The notes under the pieces are model-generated. The model saw nothing but the letters and a program-made list of their open reading frames with translations. It did not search any database and was not told the DNA's origin. A stretch of 64,000 nucleotides of DNA, from NCBI GenBank assembly GCA_948146395.1, contig OX411545.1:20963526-21027525 (forward strand), read 5' to 3'. Source of the stretch: Fragum whitleyi. Its lineage: Eukaryota > Mollusca > Bivalvia > Cardiida > Cardiidae. Below are positions 12,801 through 19,824 of the stretch, one piece after another. Each line of letters starts with the position of its first letter. Position 1 is the stretch's first letter. The position numbers were made by a program, and so were the translations under genes.

Positions 12801-15800
12801 AAAATGCATATTTTTCATCCAATCACAATATTTTTTGTAGACTGATAAAGGGTCACTCAAGGATCATTCCAGTGAAATTTGGTTGATATCCATTAATTAC
12901 ATTCTGAGAAAATGATTTTCAAAGTTTCCACTATATAACATATAGAGAAATGACCTCCGCCCATAAAATGTATATTTCCCATCTGATCACAATGAATTTT
13001 TGTAGACTGATAAAGGGTCACCCAAGGATCATTCATGTAAAATTTAACTAGTATCCATTGATTAAAATCTGAGAAAACTCACTTTTTACCATATTTGGAA
13101 ATTAGCCACGCCCATTAAACCCATGTTTTTCATTGGATCAAAATTTCTTGAACAACTTTGAAAGAGGGTCACCCAAGGATCATTCCTGTGAAGTTTGGTT
13201 GAAATCCATCCAGTAGTTTCTGAGGAGAAGATTTTTATAGAAAAGTTTACGACCGGACGCACGCACGGACGGACGGACGGACGCACGACGGACACAACGC
13301 CATGACAATAGCCCCAGTGGCTTTCAGCCAGTGGAGCTAAAAAATTGTCATTAAGGCCCCTTATCCAGTGACATAGCACAGATCCTTCCCATTTTCGATA
13401 GGGTTGATCCTTTTGACCTGACAAACATTCTGACCAAGTTTCATGAAAATTGGACAGTATTTGTGGCCTCTAGAGAGTAAACATGAAAATTGTCATTAAG
13501 GCTCTTTTTCCCGTGATATGGCATGGATCCTTCCCATTTTCACAAGGGATCGTCCTTGTGACCTGACTAGCATTCTGACCAAGTTTCATGAAGATTGAGC
13601 CATATTTGTGGCCTCTAGAATGAAAATAAGAAAAATGTCATTAAGGCCCCTTTTCATGTGATATGGCATGGATCCTTCCCATTTTCAATAGGGTTCATCC
13701 TTGTAACCTGACAACCATTCTGACCAAGTTTCATGAAGATTGGACCATATTTGTGGCCTCTAGTTGAAATAAGAAAATTGTCATTAAGGCCCCTTTTCCC
13801 GTGATATGGAATGGATCCTTCCCATTTCAATAGGGATCATCCTCGTGACCTGACAATCATTCTGACCAAGTTTCATGAAGATTGGACCATATTTGCGGCC
13901 TCTAGAGTGTAATAAAGAAAATTGTCTTTAAGGCCCCTTTTCCCGTGATATGGCATGGATCCTCTCCATTTTCAATAGGGTTCATCCTTGTGAGCTGACC
14001 AACATTCTGACCAAGTTTCATGAAGATTGGACCATAATTGTGGCCTCTAGAGTGTAAACAAGAAAATTGTCATTAAGGCCCCTTTTCCCGTGATATGGAA
14101 TGGATCCTTCCCATTTTCAATAGGGATCATCCTCGTGACCTGACAATCATTCTGACCAAGTTTCATGAAGATTGGACCATATTTGCAGCCTCTAGAGTGT
14201 AATAAAGAAAATTGTCTTTAAGGCCCCTTTTCCCGTGATATGGCATGGATCGTCTCCATTTTCAATAGGTTTCATCCTTGTGAGCTGACCAACATTCTGA
14301 CAAAGTTTCATGAAGATTGGATCATATTTGTGGCCTCTAGAGTGTAAACACTTAAATTGTTGACGGAGGACGACGGACGACGCACGACGGACATTCAACG
14401 ATCACAAAAGCTCACCTTGAGCACGATGTGCTCAGGTGAGCTAAAAAGTATACTAGCTATACATCTTTACTTTCAGCATAGTTTAATCTAATGCAGCTAC
14501 AAAGACAAATAGAATAATTCAGAAGAGGAAGGAAATATTGAATTCATTAGAGTACATACTTTTAGCCTTTCCTCCACCTGGAGTCCATCCCTGCAAAAAA
14601 TTACACACATAATTAAGAGCTTTATTTACACTGGATATTTTATGCAGGGTTTGCCTAGTTTTTGTGTGTAAGGAGTCCCAACAAATGCCATCAGAGTTTC
14701 AAAGTTCAAATTAAAGAGTCTAAATATTTGAATTGGGGAGAACATCATGGAAAAAAAAGAATTTGCTTCTTTTGCACAAGTTCCTACGCGGAGAAAAAGT
14801 TTCATTTAAATACACTAGTCAATTCAAATACATGTTAATGTTTTCTGCAGCATCTTTTTTAGTGAACAAATCTTATATTTTTACAGACATTTATGATTGA
14901 AAAGCAAATTATCCTGTTCATTTGTCCTTAAAACATTCTCATAAACAAGGGAGTCCATTGGAAGCTTTACTTGCAAATAAAGGAGTCCTAATAAATAATG
15001 AGCCTTGAACTCTCAGACCCCCCATTGTGGTGAACCCTGCTATGGTTCATACAGACCTTCAGTAGCAACAACATAGTCAGTGATAGACAATAAGGGGGAC
15101 CTGAGAGTCCAGTACTCCTTATTTTCCAAATAGGACTCCTTTATTTTGTAAAGAGTATGATGGTCTCCTTCATTGAATAAGAATTTTGAAAAACATAGAG
15201 TAGGACAGTTTCTTTTTCAATCTTTCGCCCACAAAAGTTTAGACCTGGCCAATAGAAAGCTTTTGGAGATAATAATTGACTGAAAAAAATCTAATAATTT
15301 CTATTTTTCATTAATTTTGAGGATAACATCCATTTCTTTTGTCAGTTTATTTCTCTTTTTAGGGCAAGAGCTTAATAAATTTGGCATTTCATGAACAAGA
15401 ATTTGATATTCCCTTTAAATTACACTGAAAATAACAAACTGAAATTCTTTTAATGTTCTAGTGAGAAAAGAAATGATTGCTTCCATATCTATATAATATA
15501 AGTGACAAACTGCAATGTTGGTGTGTATGCTGACTGATCAGAAATGTTCAAAAAACAGTCTCCAATTATCAAGCAACTTGGCATTTACATCCAGAAATCA
15601 AAGTCACATGCTTAACACTGTCGAATATGACATTTATCCACCTTAACTGAGTGGAATAATTATATAAACAAAAAATTGTAAGATAACTTAAGAGACACAA
15701 GAACATGCCAAAAGTAAAAAATTATAGAACATGGGAGCCTGCTTGAATAAGGGAATCTTAGGGCAATATGTGGGAAAGTTTTAACTTTCTAAGGAGGGAT

Positions 15801-18800
15801 GCCAGTCAACTCAGACAATCAAATTACTCAGCCCAGTCAGCTCCTGCTCTGCCCATGGTAAATAATCTAAAATTGACTGAAACTTGTATAAGTTTTGTGC
15901 AAAGAATGTAGTTATACGGGAAAAGAAACGAAAACGCTTTTCCCACTTCTAAATAACATTGTGTGATACATTAAAATAACCAAAAACAAGAGCAACGCAT
16001 ATACCATTAAAGTTTTATTTCATTTTGGCAATGGTGGTCTACATGGAGGATGATGAAATTCTAGGATAAGAATCAGTCTTATCTTTAAAAAGTAGCATGA
16101 TTTTCCTTATATTTTTTGTATACCTTCAACGAATGATGTCATTCTACCCAATTAGGGAAATAAAATGCTAGTTTTTCTTGCTGAAATAATGTAATTGTTT
16201 CACTAAATAAAACAATGGGATAAAGCTGGAAATGATAGAAATCTATTGGCAAAATCTGCATTTTGACTCCTAAAACGTTATTGCTTTTGTTTCTTTTAGC
16301 TTTAGTGCCACTATCTGCAGTACCTAGAGGAAAGGGTGTACAATTATTAATCTAATTGTGACAAGCGTCCTTCCTTCCAGTAGCCTACCCTTTTGAATTT
16401 TCACTTAGAAAATCCATTTCATTTCGAATGAAATATATAACGATATCTATTGTTTGACTCTGTGATTTCCCTTTTCCTGACTGGTACCCTAAAAAGATCA
16501 CATATGTGCAGGCTGATGTTTGTCTTTAGCTCCTGCCAAAGCAGGAATATTCCAGGTTCAGCATGACAAGGGTTAAGATTGAAACATGCTGTTTCTCACT
16601 TTAGTATTATTTTGAACTTAAGAGGTAAAGAAAACTTTATTCTGGTACTAGTAGTGAATTGTACATAAATAATACTTAAGTTTTTGCCAATATTCATAAT
16701 GATGAGACTTTTCCCATTGTTCAAGAAAATAATGCATTTTTCTTATATGCCTAGTTTTATGTCGTACAACAACCTTCTTGGATCGCATCTTTTTTGTTTT
16801 TGAAACAGTTTACTCATTTATTTTCCATTGGCAGCACTTTTCCAAGTAGACATTAATTTTTGTAATGCTTTATCATTATGCTATTTAAAGGCTTTTTACC
16901 ACTGAATAGATCTAGGATTTCTTGAGATATACTGGGGTCTTCGATCTTGGGGTCACAGGGTCAATCCTGTTGAAGGCATACATTCTTTCCGACATTAATC
17001 TCCCAACAAAGGGTGGATAATCATAAACCTAAGTGGGAAATCACAGATCAGACTGGGCTAGTATTAATGAAAATAGAATTTGTTAGATTAATACCAGTTC
17101 CAGTTGCCAACCTATGACTGAAATGATAAAAGGGACGGTAAATCCAATTTATAGAAACAAAGACGGATCAGATCAGAGACAACTTAAATTTAATGATTTA
17201 ATCAGACCACAATCCATTCAGCAAAATGCCGGGCTAAAGACGCTTTCATATTTGAGTCAGTAGCCTAACTTGGTTTGATCAAAATAATTTTTCCTGTCTA
17301 TTGGGTTATACCTAATTATTATCTTACTTTGAGATGTTTATTCTTGTTATTTTTTGTACAGATTATTGTGTGATTTTCAATACCATTGTTTGAATATGGG
17401 CGATTAGAATGATTGTTAAATTTCAATTGAACTGCCTTTTTAATTTGCAGCTGTTCAAACTAGTTGCGATAACGTACCTCCATCCCTTTTGATAGTCTGA
17501 TGTGGGATGGGGTTACGACGCCTTCCCTCTTTGTTCTATATTGCAAGGACCAGAGTGATTCACCTCGGGCATGTTTCAAGCACAATTCTACTTTAATTTT
17601 AAGAAAACAAATATCAATAGATATATTGTTAGACAGGTATACCATTCATCTTTCTTAAAGACCAGAATTCATAAGTCAACAAATCAACAGAAAGAGAGAA
17701 AATCACTTTTTCCAGTGCAACCCTGACAATTCACAAAAAATTCTTTATGTCTTCCACCATTTTGACAAGATTCTCTCCATATAGTCATTTTCCCACACAC
17801 CGTTGGCCAATCAAATATCGTATTCCATATAGAATTTCAAAAATGACTGACCTTGACAAAGTGATGGAGAGAGTGAAAATTGTTATGGCTTTGAAGATAT
17901 TATACTGAAAGATAAGCAAAAGATCACAGTCGAACTTGCTGTATGAAAGAAAGATGTTTTTGCCCTTCTACTAACCGGATTTGGAAAATTGCAGCAAGCA
18001 TCCATCTTTATTTTTAACAACACGCCATGCACATGTCTTTTGTAAACAAATAGTAAGGTTTTTCATATTTGGAAAGCGATATTGTCAAGTGGTCTATTTG
18101 AGACCGAAAGCTGTAATGGTAACTAGTTTCGAATATTTGAAGATAAACAAACTTTTAATTTGCGAATTAACGCAACATTTTTCGACATATTTGATAAAAC
18201 TACATCACATTTAATTGAAATTGTATACAAGAGCTTATTGTTAGTGAGCCTTATATTGAAGATTGACTTTTTAGATTAAGATTCTGCAAGAATGAATAAA
18301 GAGTACAAGTGTTGTAGCCCTTGTCATCAAAATATTAGGGAGAGGACTACATTATTGCAGCTAGTAGCCCTCGTCATCAAAATATCAGAGAGAGGACTAC
18401 ATTATTACAGCGGTCCATGGAATTACCAAATTAAACCAAACTATTACCAAATTAATCCTAAATTCATGATAATTATTGGGTTTGACTGATTTTTTTTTAA
18501 TTAAGTATGCAAAATAATCAAATGAACGATTTTTTTGTAGACTGCTGTTTAAGTTGACAAGTTAATGATAACATATTTGGTAATTCCGGGTATACCAAAT
18601 TAAAGAGTAATCCGGTAATGGATTGGTTTTCACAATAATTTGGTAATTGTCTCACTTAGCTTAATGCAGTTCATGGTTTCACATAATCGATAACCAGTTT
18701 ACCAAATCAATGATAAATGTTTGAATATGGTTTGACAATAATTCGGTAGATCTAATTGTCTTGCTTAGCTAATGCAGAGTGGTTTCTCATAATGGATAGT

Positions 18801-19448
18801 TTGCTATACCAAATTAATTTAGAAATCTATCGATAAGTTGATTTTCACAATAATTTGGTAATTGGCTCACTGTGCTAATGCAGTCATTTTTTTCACAGTG
18901 GATAATCCCGTATACCAAATTAATGAGTAATCTTGTAATAGATTGATTTTCAGCATAATTTGGTTATTGTCCTCCTGTGTTATCAGACAGTAAGATGTGT
19001 TCATTTGCCGAAATTAGACAACAGTTTTATCTTAAAGTAAATATTTCAGTTAAATAATAATCATGATCACATGATTTTTAGTTAAAACACCTTTAAACCT
19101 TAAGGTTATCATGATAATAAAGTTAATTTGGTAATAGTTTGGTTTAATTTGGTAATCATTGAATAATTTGGTTATTCCATGCACCCTTATTACAGCTAGT
19201 TCAAAACGTAAATTCACTCCTCACAGCTGAAAGAATATAAAACGTTTTTTGAAATAATTCTAGTATGACATTGCTAAGTAGGTAAATAATTATCCAAGCA
19301 AGTTTCTTGCTGCATTTTGGTACTCTGGTACTTTGATTGTTCTTGTGCCAACATGTTTAAAAGTACAAAACAATCGCGTGATCTAAAATCAAGGAGTGTA
19401 AAATAACTTAAACTGGTTTAACTCAATAATAAAACTTACTGAGTCCAT
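363..19448 (-). CDS. FBF1: FBF1 homologue (Fas-binding factor 1), 5' ten coding exons; 3' end outside window
   Basis: FBF1 is a coiled-coil protein of centriolar distal appendages/transition fibres, needed for ciliary gating and assembly. Coding exons read right to left: 19440-19448, 14560-14590, 8934-8993, 7274-7343, 6701-6806, 5372-5750, 4650-4742, 3584-3754, 2884-3006, 363-620. All junctions are GT-AG and the phases agree, giving 1,300 nt (433 residues). Similarity to vertebrate FBF1 as I remember it lies in the Asp-rich N-terminus (LDDLLGDLLDD), in VSEADVNQMAKS followed by DLDDLDADLFP, in EFDADDPLAGIPLSDEE, and best in KKKSEEALFSDDDDF...RPAKSVFDKLLGK...REFVLDAKY. Residues 93-218 are a Ser/Pro/Thr/Gly-rich basic disordered stretch. 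The C-terminal coiled-coil half is not in the window. The neighbour NME5 is divergent and also ciliary. Family call is strong; exact start is inferred. Confidence 0.88.
712..1012. repeat. MITE-like block, TTATAAGATAAATATAA family, copy 1
   Basis: Positions 855-1012 form imperfect arms beginning GAGGTTATAAGATAAATA and ending near TATTATATATC. Positions 712-854 also match, inverted, the stretch 59375-59520, so the mobile unit is longer than the palindrome. Confidence 0.6.
1121..2730. mobile_element. Hairpin-ended tandem-core element A
   Basis: Left end AACAAG then hairpin AGGACCAAGATGGTCCT (1127-1143) and GATCGCTCACCTGAG. Right end: GACGACGG-type stretch (about 2640-2685), then a terminal hairpin at 2697-2730 with arms AGCTCACCTTGAGCAC / GTGCTCAGGTGAGCT. 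The core is about seven tandem units marked by GGGTCTTGATATGAAC at 1336, 1514, 1681, 1859, 2026, 2203 and 2369, alternately about 178 and 167 bp apart. Lies in the FBF1 intron between exons 10 and 9. No coding capacity. Confidence 0.8.
2884..3006 (-). CDS. FBF1: FBF1 coding exon 9
   Basis: A 123-nt exon (acceptor AATATTTCAG, donor GTGGGT) coding DSPRHKSLFDRPPTRSGSAK and a Glu/Gln/Pro-rich stretch. Phase 1 at both ends. Confidence 0.82.
3584..3754 (-). CDS. FBF1: FBF1 coding exon 8
   Basis: A 171-nt exon coding EFDADDPLAGIPLSDEEEEF and a Lys/Pro/Gln-rich tail. It corresponds to the 'DLEDPLRGLLSYDE' motif of vertebrate FBF1. Acceptor GATTTATCAG, donor GTAGAT. Confidence 0.85.
4650..4742 (-). 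CDS. FBF1: FBF1 coding exon 7
   Basis: A 93-nt exon (acceptor TTATCCTCAG, donor GTGGGT) coding ELSDRPSVTLKPGDEQERPR and then VPKTKSFDFG. Phase 1 at both ends. Confidence 0.8.
5030..5155. repeat. MITE, AAGGTAGTGGACC family, copy 1
   Basis: 126 bp with inverted ends GGTAGTGGACCTGTAA / TACAGGTCCACTACCTT. In an FBF1 intron. Related copies at 46793 and 50407. Confidence 0.7.
5372..5750 (-). CDS. FBF1: FBF1 coding exon 6
   Basis: A 379-nt exon (acceptor TTTCTGTAG, donor GTATTT) coding DLDDLDADLFPVGGKPKRG and then a long Ser/Pro/Thr/Gly/Arg-rich disordered stretch with repeated TPR, GSP and SP words, likely phosphorylated. Confidence 0.87.
5961..6212. mobile_element. Short hairpin-ended element G
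   Basis: Left ACAAGA plus hairpin TGTGTTTGTGAAACACA (5966-5982) followed by ATGCCCCC; right hairpin 6181-6209 with arms ATGCCCCCG / CGGGGGCAT, preceded by a GACAGACA repeat (6122-6170). Same layout as elements A-F but without a tandem core. Contains several TGACCTTG words (6010-6057). Confidence 0.75.
6462..6684. repeat. MITE, GAGCCTGTG family, copy 1
   Basis: Inverted ends GAGCCTGTGTGTGACATTTC / ATATTACGCACAGGCTC. Ends 17 bp from FBF1 exon 5. Confidence 0.7.
6701..6806 (-). CDS. FBF1: FBF1 coding exon 5
   Basis: A 106-nt exon (acceptor TTTTACAG, donor GTGAGT) coding the acidic block ending VSEADVNQMAKSIA, comparable with the 'SEADPQALLQAMKDL' region of vertebrate FBF1. It is flanked at 17 bp and 35 bp by two mobile-element copies. 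Confidence 0.85.
6841..6905. repeat. Fold-back MITE, GGCTCAG family, copy 2
   Basis: Arms GAAACTGTTGTAACTGCC / GGCTGTTACAACTGTTTTG; ends 5'-ACTGAGCCAT. Lies 35 bp upstream of FBF1 exon 5. Confidence 0.7.
7274..7343 (-). CDS. FBF1: FBF1 coding exon 4
   Basis: A 70-nt exon coding VPPKKKTTPANNTRQQFGSK, a basic linker. The acceptor (ATATAAAG) is weak in pyrimidines and the donor is GTGACT, but both flanking phases fit. Confidence 0.68.
7963..8030 (-). repeat. Retroposon-like 3' tail (TATTG)n
   Basis: On the minus strand GAATAAAGGATTTTGTATTG followed by a second TATTG, a typical LINE/SINE 3' end with a simple-repeat tail. The body is not identified. Confidence 0.35.
8349..8430. repeat. Hairpin inverted repeat in FBF1 intron
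   Basis: Arms of about 38 bp: AAATAACGGCTGAAAAATCT on the left, AAGATTTTTTCAGCTGTTAT on the right, with GAGAATGAT-GAATCATTCTC at the centre. Confidence 0.65.
8602..8696. repeat. Two tandem copies of a 46-47 bp unit
   Basis: GAGGTTGATCGTGAGATTGG followed by CCGAGTGGTGTTC occurs twice in a row with two differences. The words resemble a tRNA D-arm, but no tRNA is present. Confidence 0.6.
8934..8993 (-). CDS. FBF1: FBF1 coding exon 3
   Basis: A 60-nt exon (acceptor TTGTAG, donor GTAAGT) coding SGGGTKDTLDDLLGDLLDD, the acidic Leu-rich N-terminal motif of FBF1 proteins. Confidence 0.82.
9260..9286. repeat. (TTCTG)n tail after AATAAAAG
   Basis: AAATAAAAGATTTG then four TTCTG units, like the 3' tail of a retroposon on the plus strand. 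Confidence 0.4.
9484..9561. repeat. Fold-back MITE, GGCTCAG family, copy 3
   Basis: ATGGCTCAGCGTGAAACAGT on the left; a partly decayed right arm. Confidence 0.65.
9771..9812. repeat. (ATT)n microsatellite
   Basis: Uninterrupted ATT/TTA repeat of about 40 bp. Confidence 0.9.
10034..10110. repeat. Fold-back MITE, GGCTCAG family, copy 4
   Basis: Near-perfect arms: TTTGAAACAGTTGTAACTGC / TACTTACAACTGTTTCAAAC with centre CTATATG-TTCATAG. Confidence 0.75.
10416..10676. repeat. MITE, ATATGTGACCCGTCACGC family, copy 1
   Basis: Ends ATATGTGACTCGTCATGC / CCCGATGGGTCACAT, with AGACCATCTT and AAGATGATCCCTTTTC just inside. Confidence 0.7.
10716..11107. repeat. MITE, CAGGGCTTGTGCTAGC family, copy 1
   Basis: 392 bp with long inverted ends: CAGGGCTTGTGCTAGCTTTT on the left and its complement ending AGCTAGCACAAGCCCTG on the right. 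Inside, inverted words around TCATTGACCCCTT. A second copy is at 23198-23577. Confidence 0.8.
11300..11953. repeat. Truncated tandem-core array C1 (about 145-bp units)
   Basis: About four units containing TGTCATTAAGGCC (near 11383, 11528, 11672, 11814), CATGGATCCTTCCCATTTT and ACCAAGTTTCATGAAGATTG. Its own left end is missing; element C2 begins where it stops. Confidence 0.7.
11954..14442. mobile_element. Hairpin-ended tandem-core element C2, split by element D
   Basis: Left AACAAG then hairpin GGACCATGATGGTCC and CACTCACC; right GACGGAGGACGACGG stretch and terminal hairpin 14409-14442 (AGCTCACCTTGAGCAC / GTGCTCAGGTGAGCT). The core has about 145-bp units with TCATTAAGGCCCC near 13339, 13490, 13637, 13780, 13924, 14069 and 14213. 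Element D (12141-13338) interrupts the core. In the FBF1 intron between exons 3 and 2. Confidence 0.75.
12141..13338. mobile_element. Hairpin-ended tandem-core element D, nested in C2
   Basis: Left hairpin AAGCCATGAATGGCTT (12147-12162) then GAGTCGCTCCAC; right (GGAC)n stretch at 13255-13290 and terminal hairpin 13310-13338 with arms CCAGTGGCT / AGCCAGTGG ending GGAGCT. The core has about six units of about 165 bp, marked by GATAAAGGGTCAC at 12350, 12514, 12680, 12844 and 13009. Same layout as A but different terminal sequence. Confidence 0.8.
14560..14590 (-). CDS. FBF1: FBF1 coding exon 2
   Basis: A 31-nt exon between acceptor TTTTTTGCAG and donor GTATGT, coding GWTPGGGKAK with one base left over. 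That base joins AA of the next exon to make Lys. Confidence 0.8.
14643..15040. repeat. TIR element GCAGGGTTTGCC
   Basis: About 400 bp bounded by GCAGGGTTTGCC and GGTGAACCCTGC. Contains repeated AAGGAGTCC words. No ORF. In FBF1 intron 1. Confidence 0.5.
15041..18304. other. FBF1 intron 1, unannotated stretch
   Basis: AT-rich intronic DNA. No reliable coding frame, TIR element or long tandem repeat was seen; a run of 'AGGAGTCC/GGACTCC' words at 15090-15160 resembles the preceding element. Confidence 0.5.
18305..18411. repeat. Two tandem copies of a 50-bp unit
   Basis: GTAGCCCTTGTCATCAAAAT...GACTACATTATTGCAGCTA occurs twice with about four differences. The second copy provides the target of the next element. 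Confidence 0.75.
18412..19186. mobile_element. 775-bp TIR element with 10-bp target duplication
   Basis: Starts GGTCCATGGAATTACCAAAT; its right end, inverted, reads GGGTGCATGGAATAACC. Flanked by TTATTACAGC at 18402-18411 and 19187-19196. Long inner inverted block (ACCAAACTATTACCAAAT and its complement at 19130-19160). The interior has about four units of about 110 bp with TTTTCACAATAATTTGGTAA. Non-autonomous DNA transposon, perhaps Mutator-like from the duplication length. In FBF1 intron 1. Confidence 0.75.
19440..19448 (-). CDS. FBF1: FBF1 coding exon 1 (9-nt start exon)
   Basis: ATGGACTCA is followed by the donor GTAAGT. It is the only nearby ATG that ends in phase 0 at a donor, as exon 2 requires, giving MDS-GWTPGGGKAK. 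An out-of-frame ATG lies 7 nt upstream; if transcribed it opens a short uORF that ends in exon 2. Inferred from phase, with no transcript seen. Confidence 0.65.
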
Positions 19449-19610
19449 TTTGCATGAGATATAATGGACAAAACAGCTTCTGTATCAAGAAATTTAAATA
19501 AATAAGATGTCAATTTTTAATAAAGTCTCATTAGTAAGCCATTTTGAAAATTTCGGAATACTTTGTTTTTTCCCTTTTAGTTTTACGATAACATTCGAGA
19601 CGTCCCGAGA

Positions 19611-19620
19611 TGTAAACAAA
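19611..19620 (+). promoter_or_regulatory. Forkhead (FOXJ1-type) site
   Basis: TGTAAACAAA matches the core forkhead motif TGTAAACA. It begins 67 bp before the NME5 ATG and directly abuts the candidate X-box. FOXJ1 is the master activator of motile-cilia genes; use of this site is inferred. Confidence 0.5.
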
Positions 19621-19621
19621 T

Positions 19622-19635
19622 TGCACCTTGGCAAC
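19622..19635 (-). promoter_or_regulatory. Candidate RFX X-box (one perfect half-site)
   Basis: On the minus strand GTTGCC-AA-GGTGCA. The first half fits GTNRCC fully; the second fits RGYAAC only at its first three bases. Half-degenerate X-boxes are common in cilia promoters. Confidence 0.45.
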
Positions 19636-19677
19636 GAAGACGCTTTCTAAATCGAGAAAATCTTCCTAATTTCGAAC

Positions 19678-19824
19678 ATGACAGGTGAAAATACTGACGA
19701 GATAACAATGGAGCCGCCTCATATCTATGTAGAGAGAACACTGGCCATAATCAAGCCGGACGCTGTCCACAAATCGGAAGAGATCCAAGACATAATCTTA
19801 AGATCTGGCTTTGCTATCTTACAG
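19678..19824 (+). CDS. NME5: NME5 coding exon 1
   Basis: 147 nt, phase 0, ending IILRSGFAILQ before donor GTACCA. Contains the nucleotide-binding strand and helix IYVERTLAIIKPDAV. Confidence 0.94.

Larger units (their letters stand above)
19449..19677. promoter_or_regulatory. Candidate bidirectional promoter, FBF1 / NME5
   Basis: These 229 bp separate the inferred FBF1 start (minus) from the NME5 start (plus). Both genes act in cilia. A forkhead site and an RFX half-site sit 41-67 bp before the NME5 ATG. No TATA box is obvious. Confidence 0.6.

Noticed and set aside
13086..13424. 112-codon minus-strand frame in element D
   Set aside because: Spans the element's right hairpin, the GGAC stretch and part of C2; no conserved domain.
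11300..14360. CRISPR-like array of regular repeats
   Set aside because: The units are contiguous 145-165 bp tandem repeats without unique spacers, in a eukaryotic intron.
18292..18489. 65-codon frame with repeated HQNIRER words
   Set aside because: Translation of the 50-bp tandem duplication plus the start of the TIR element.
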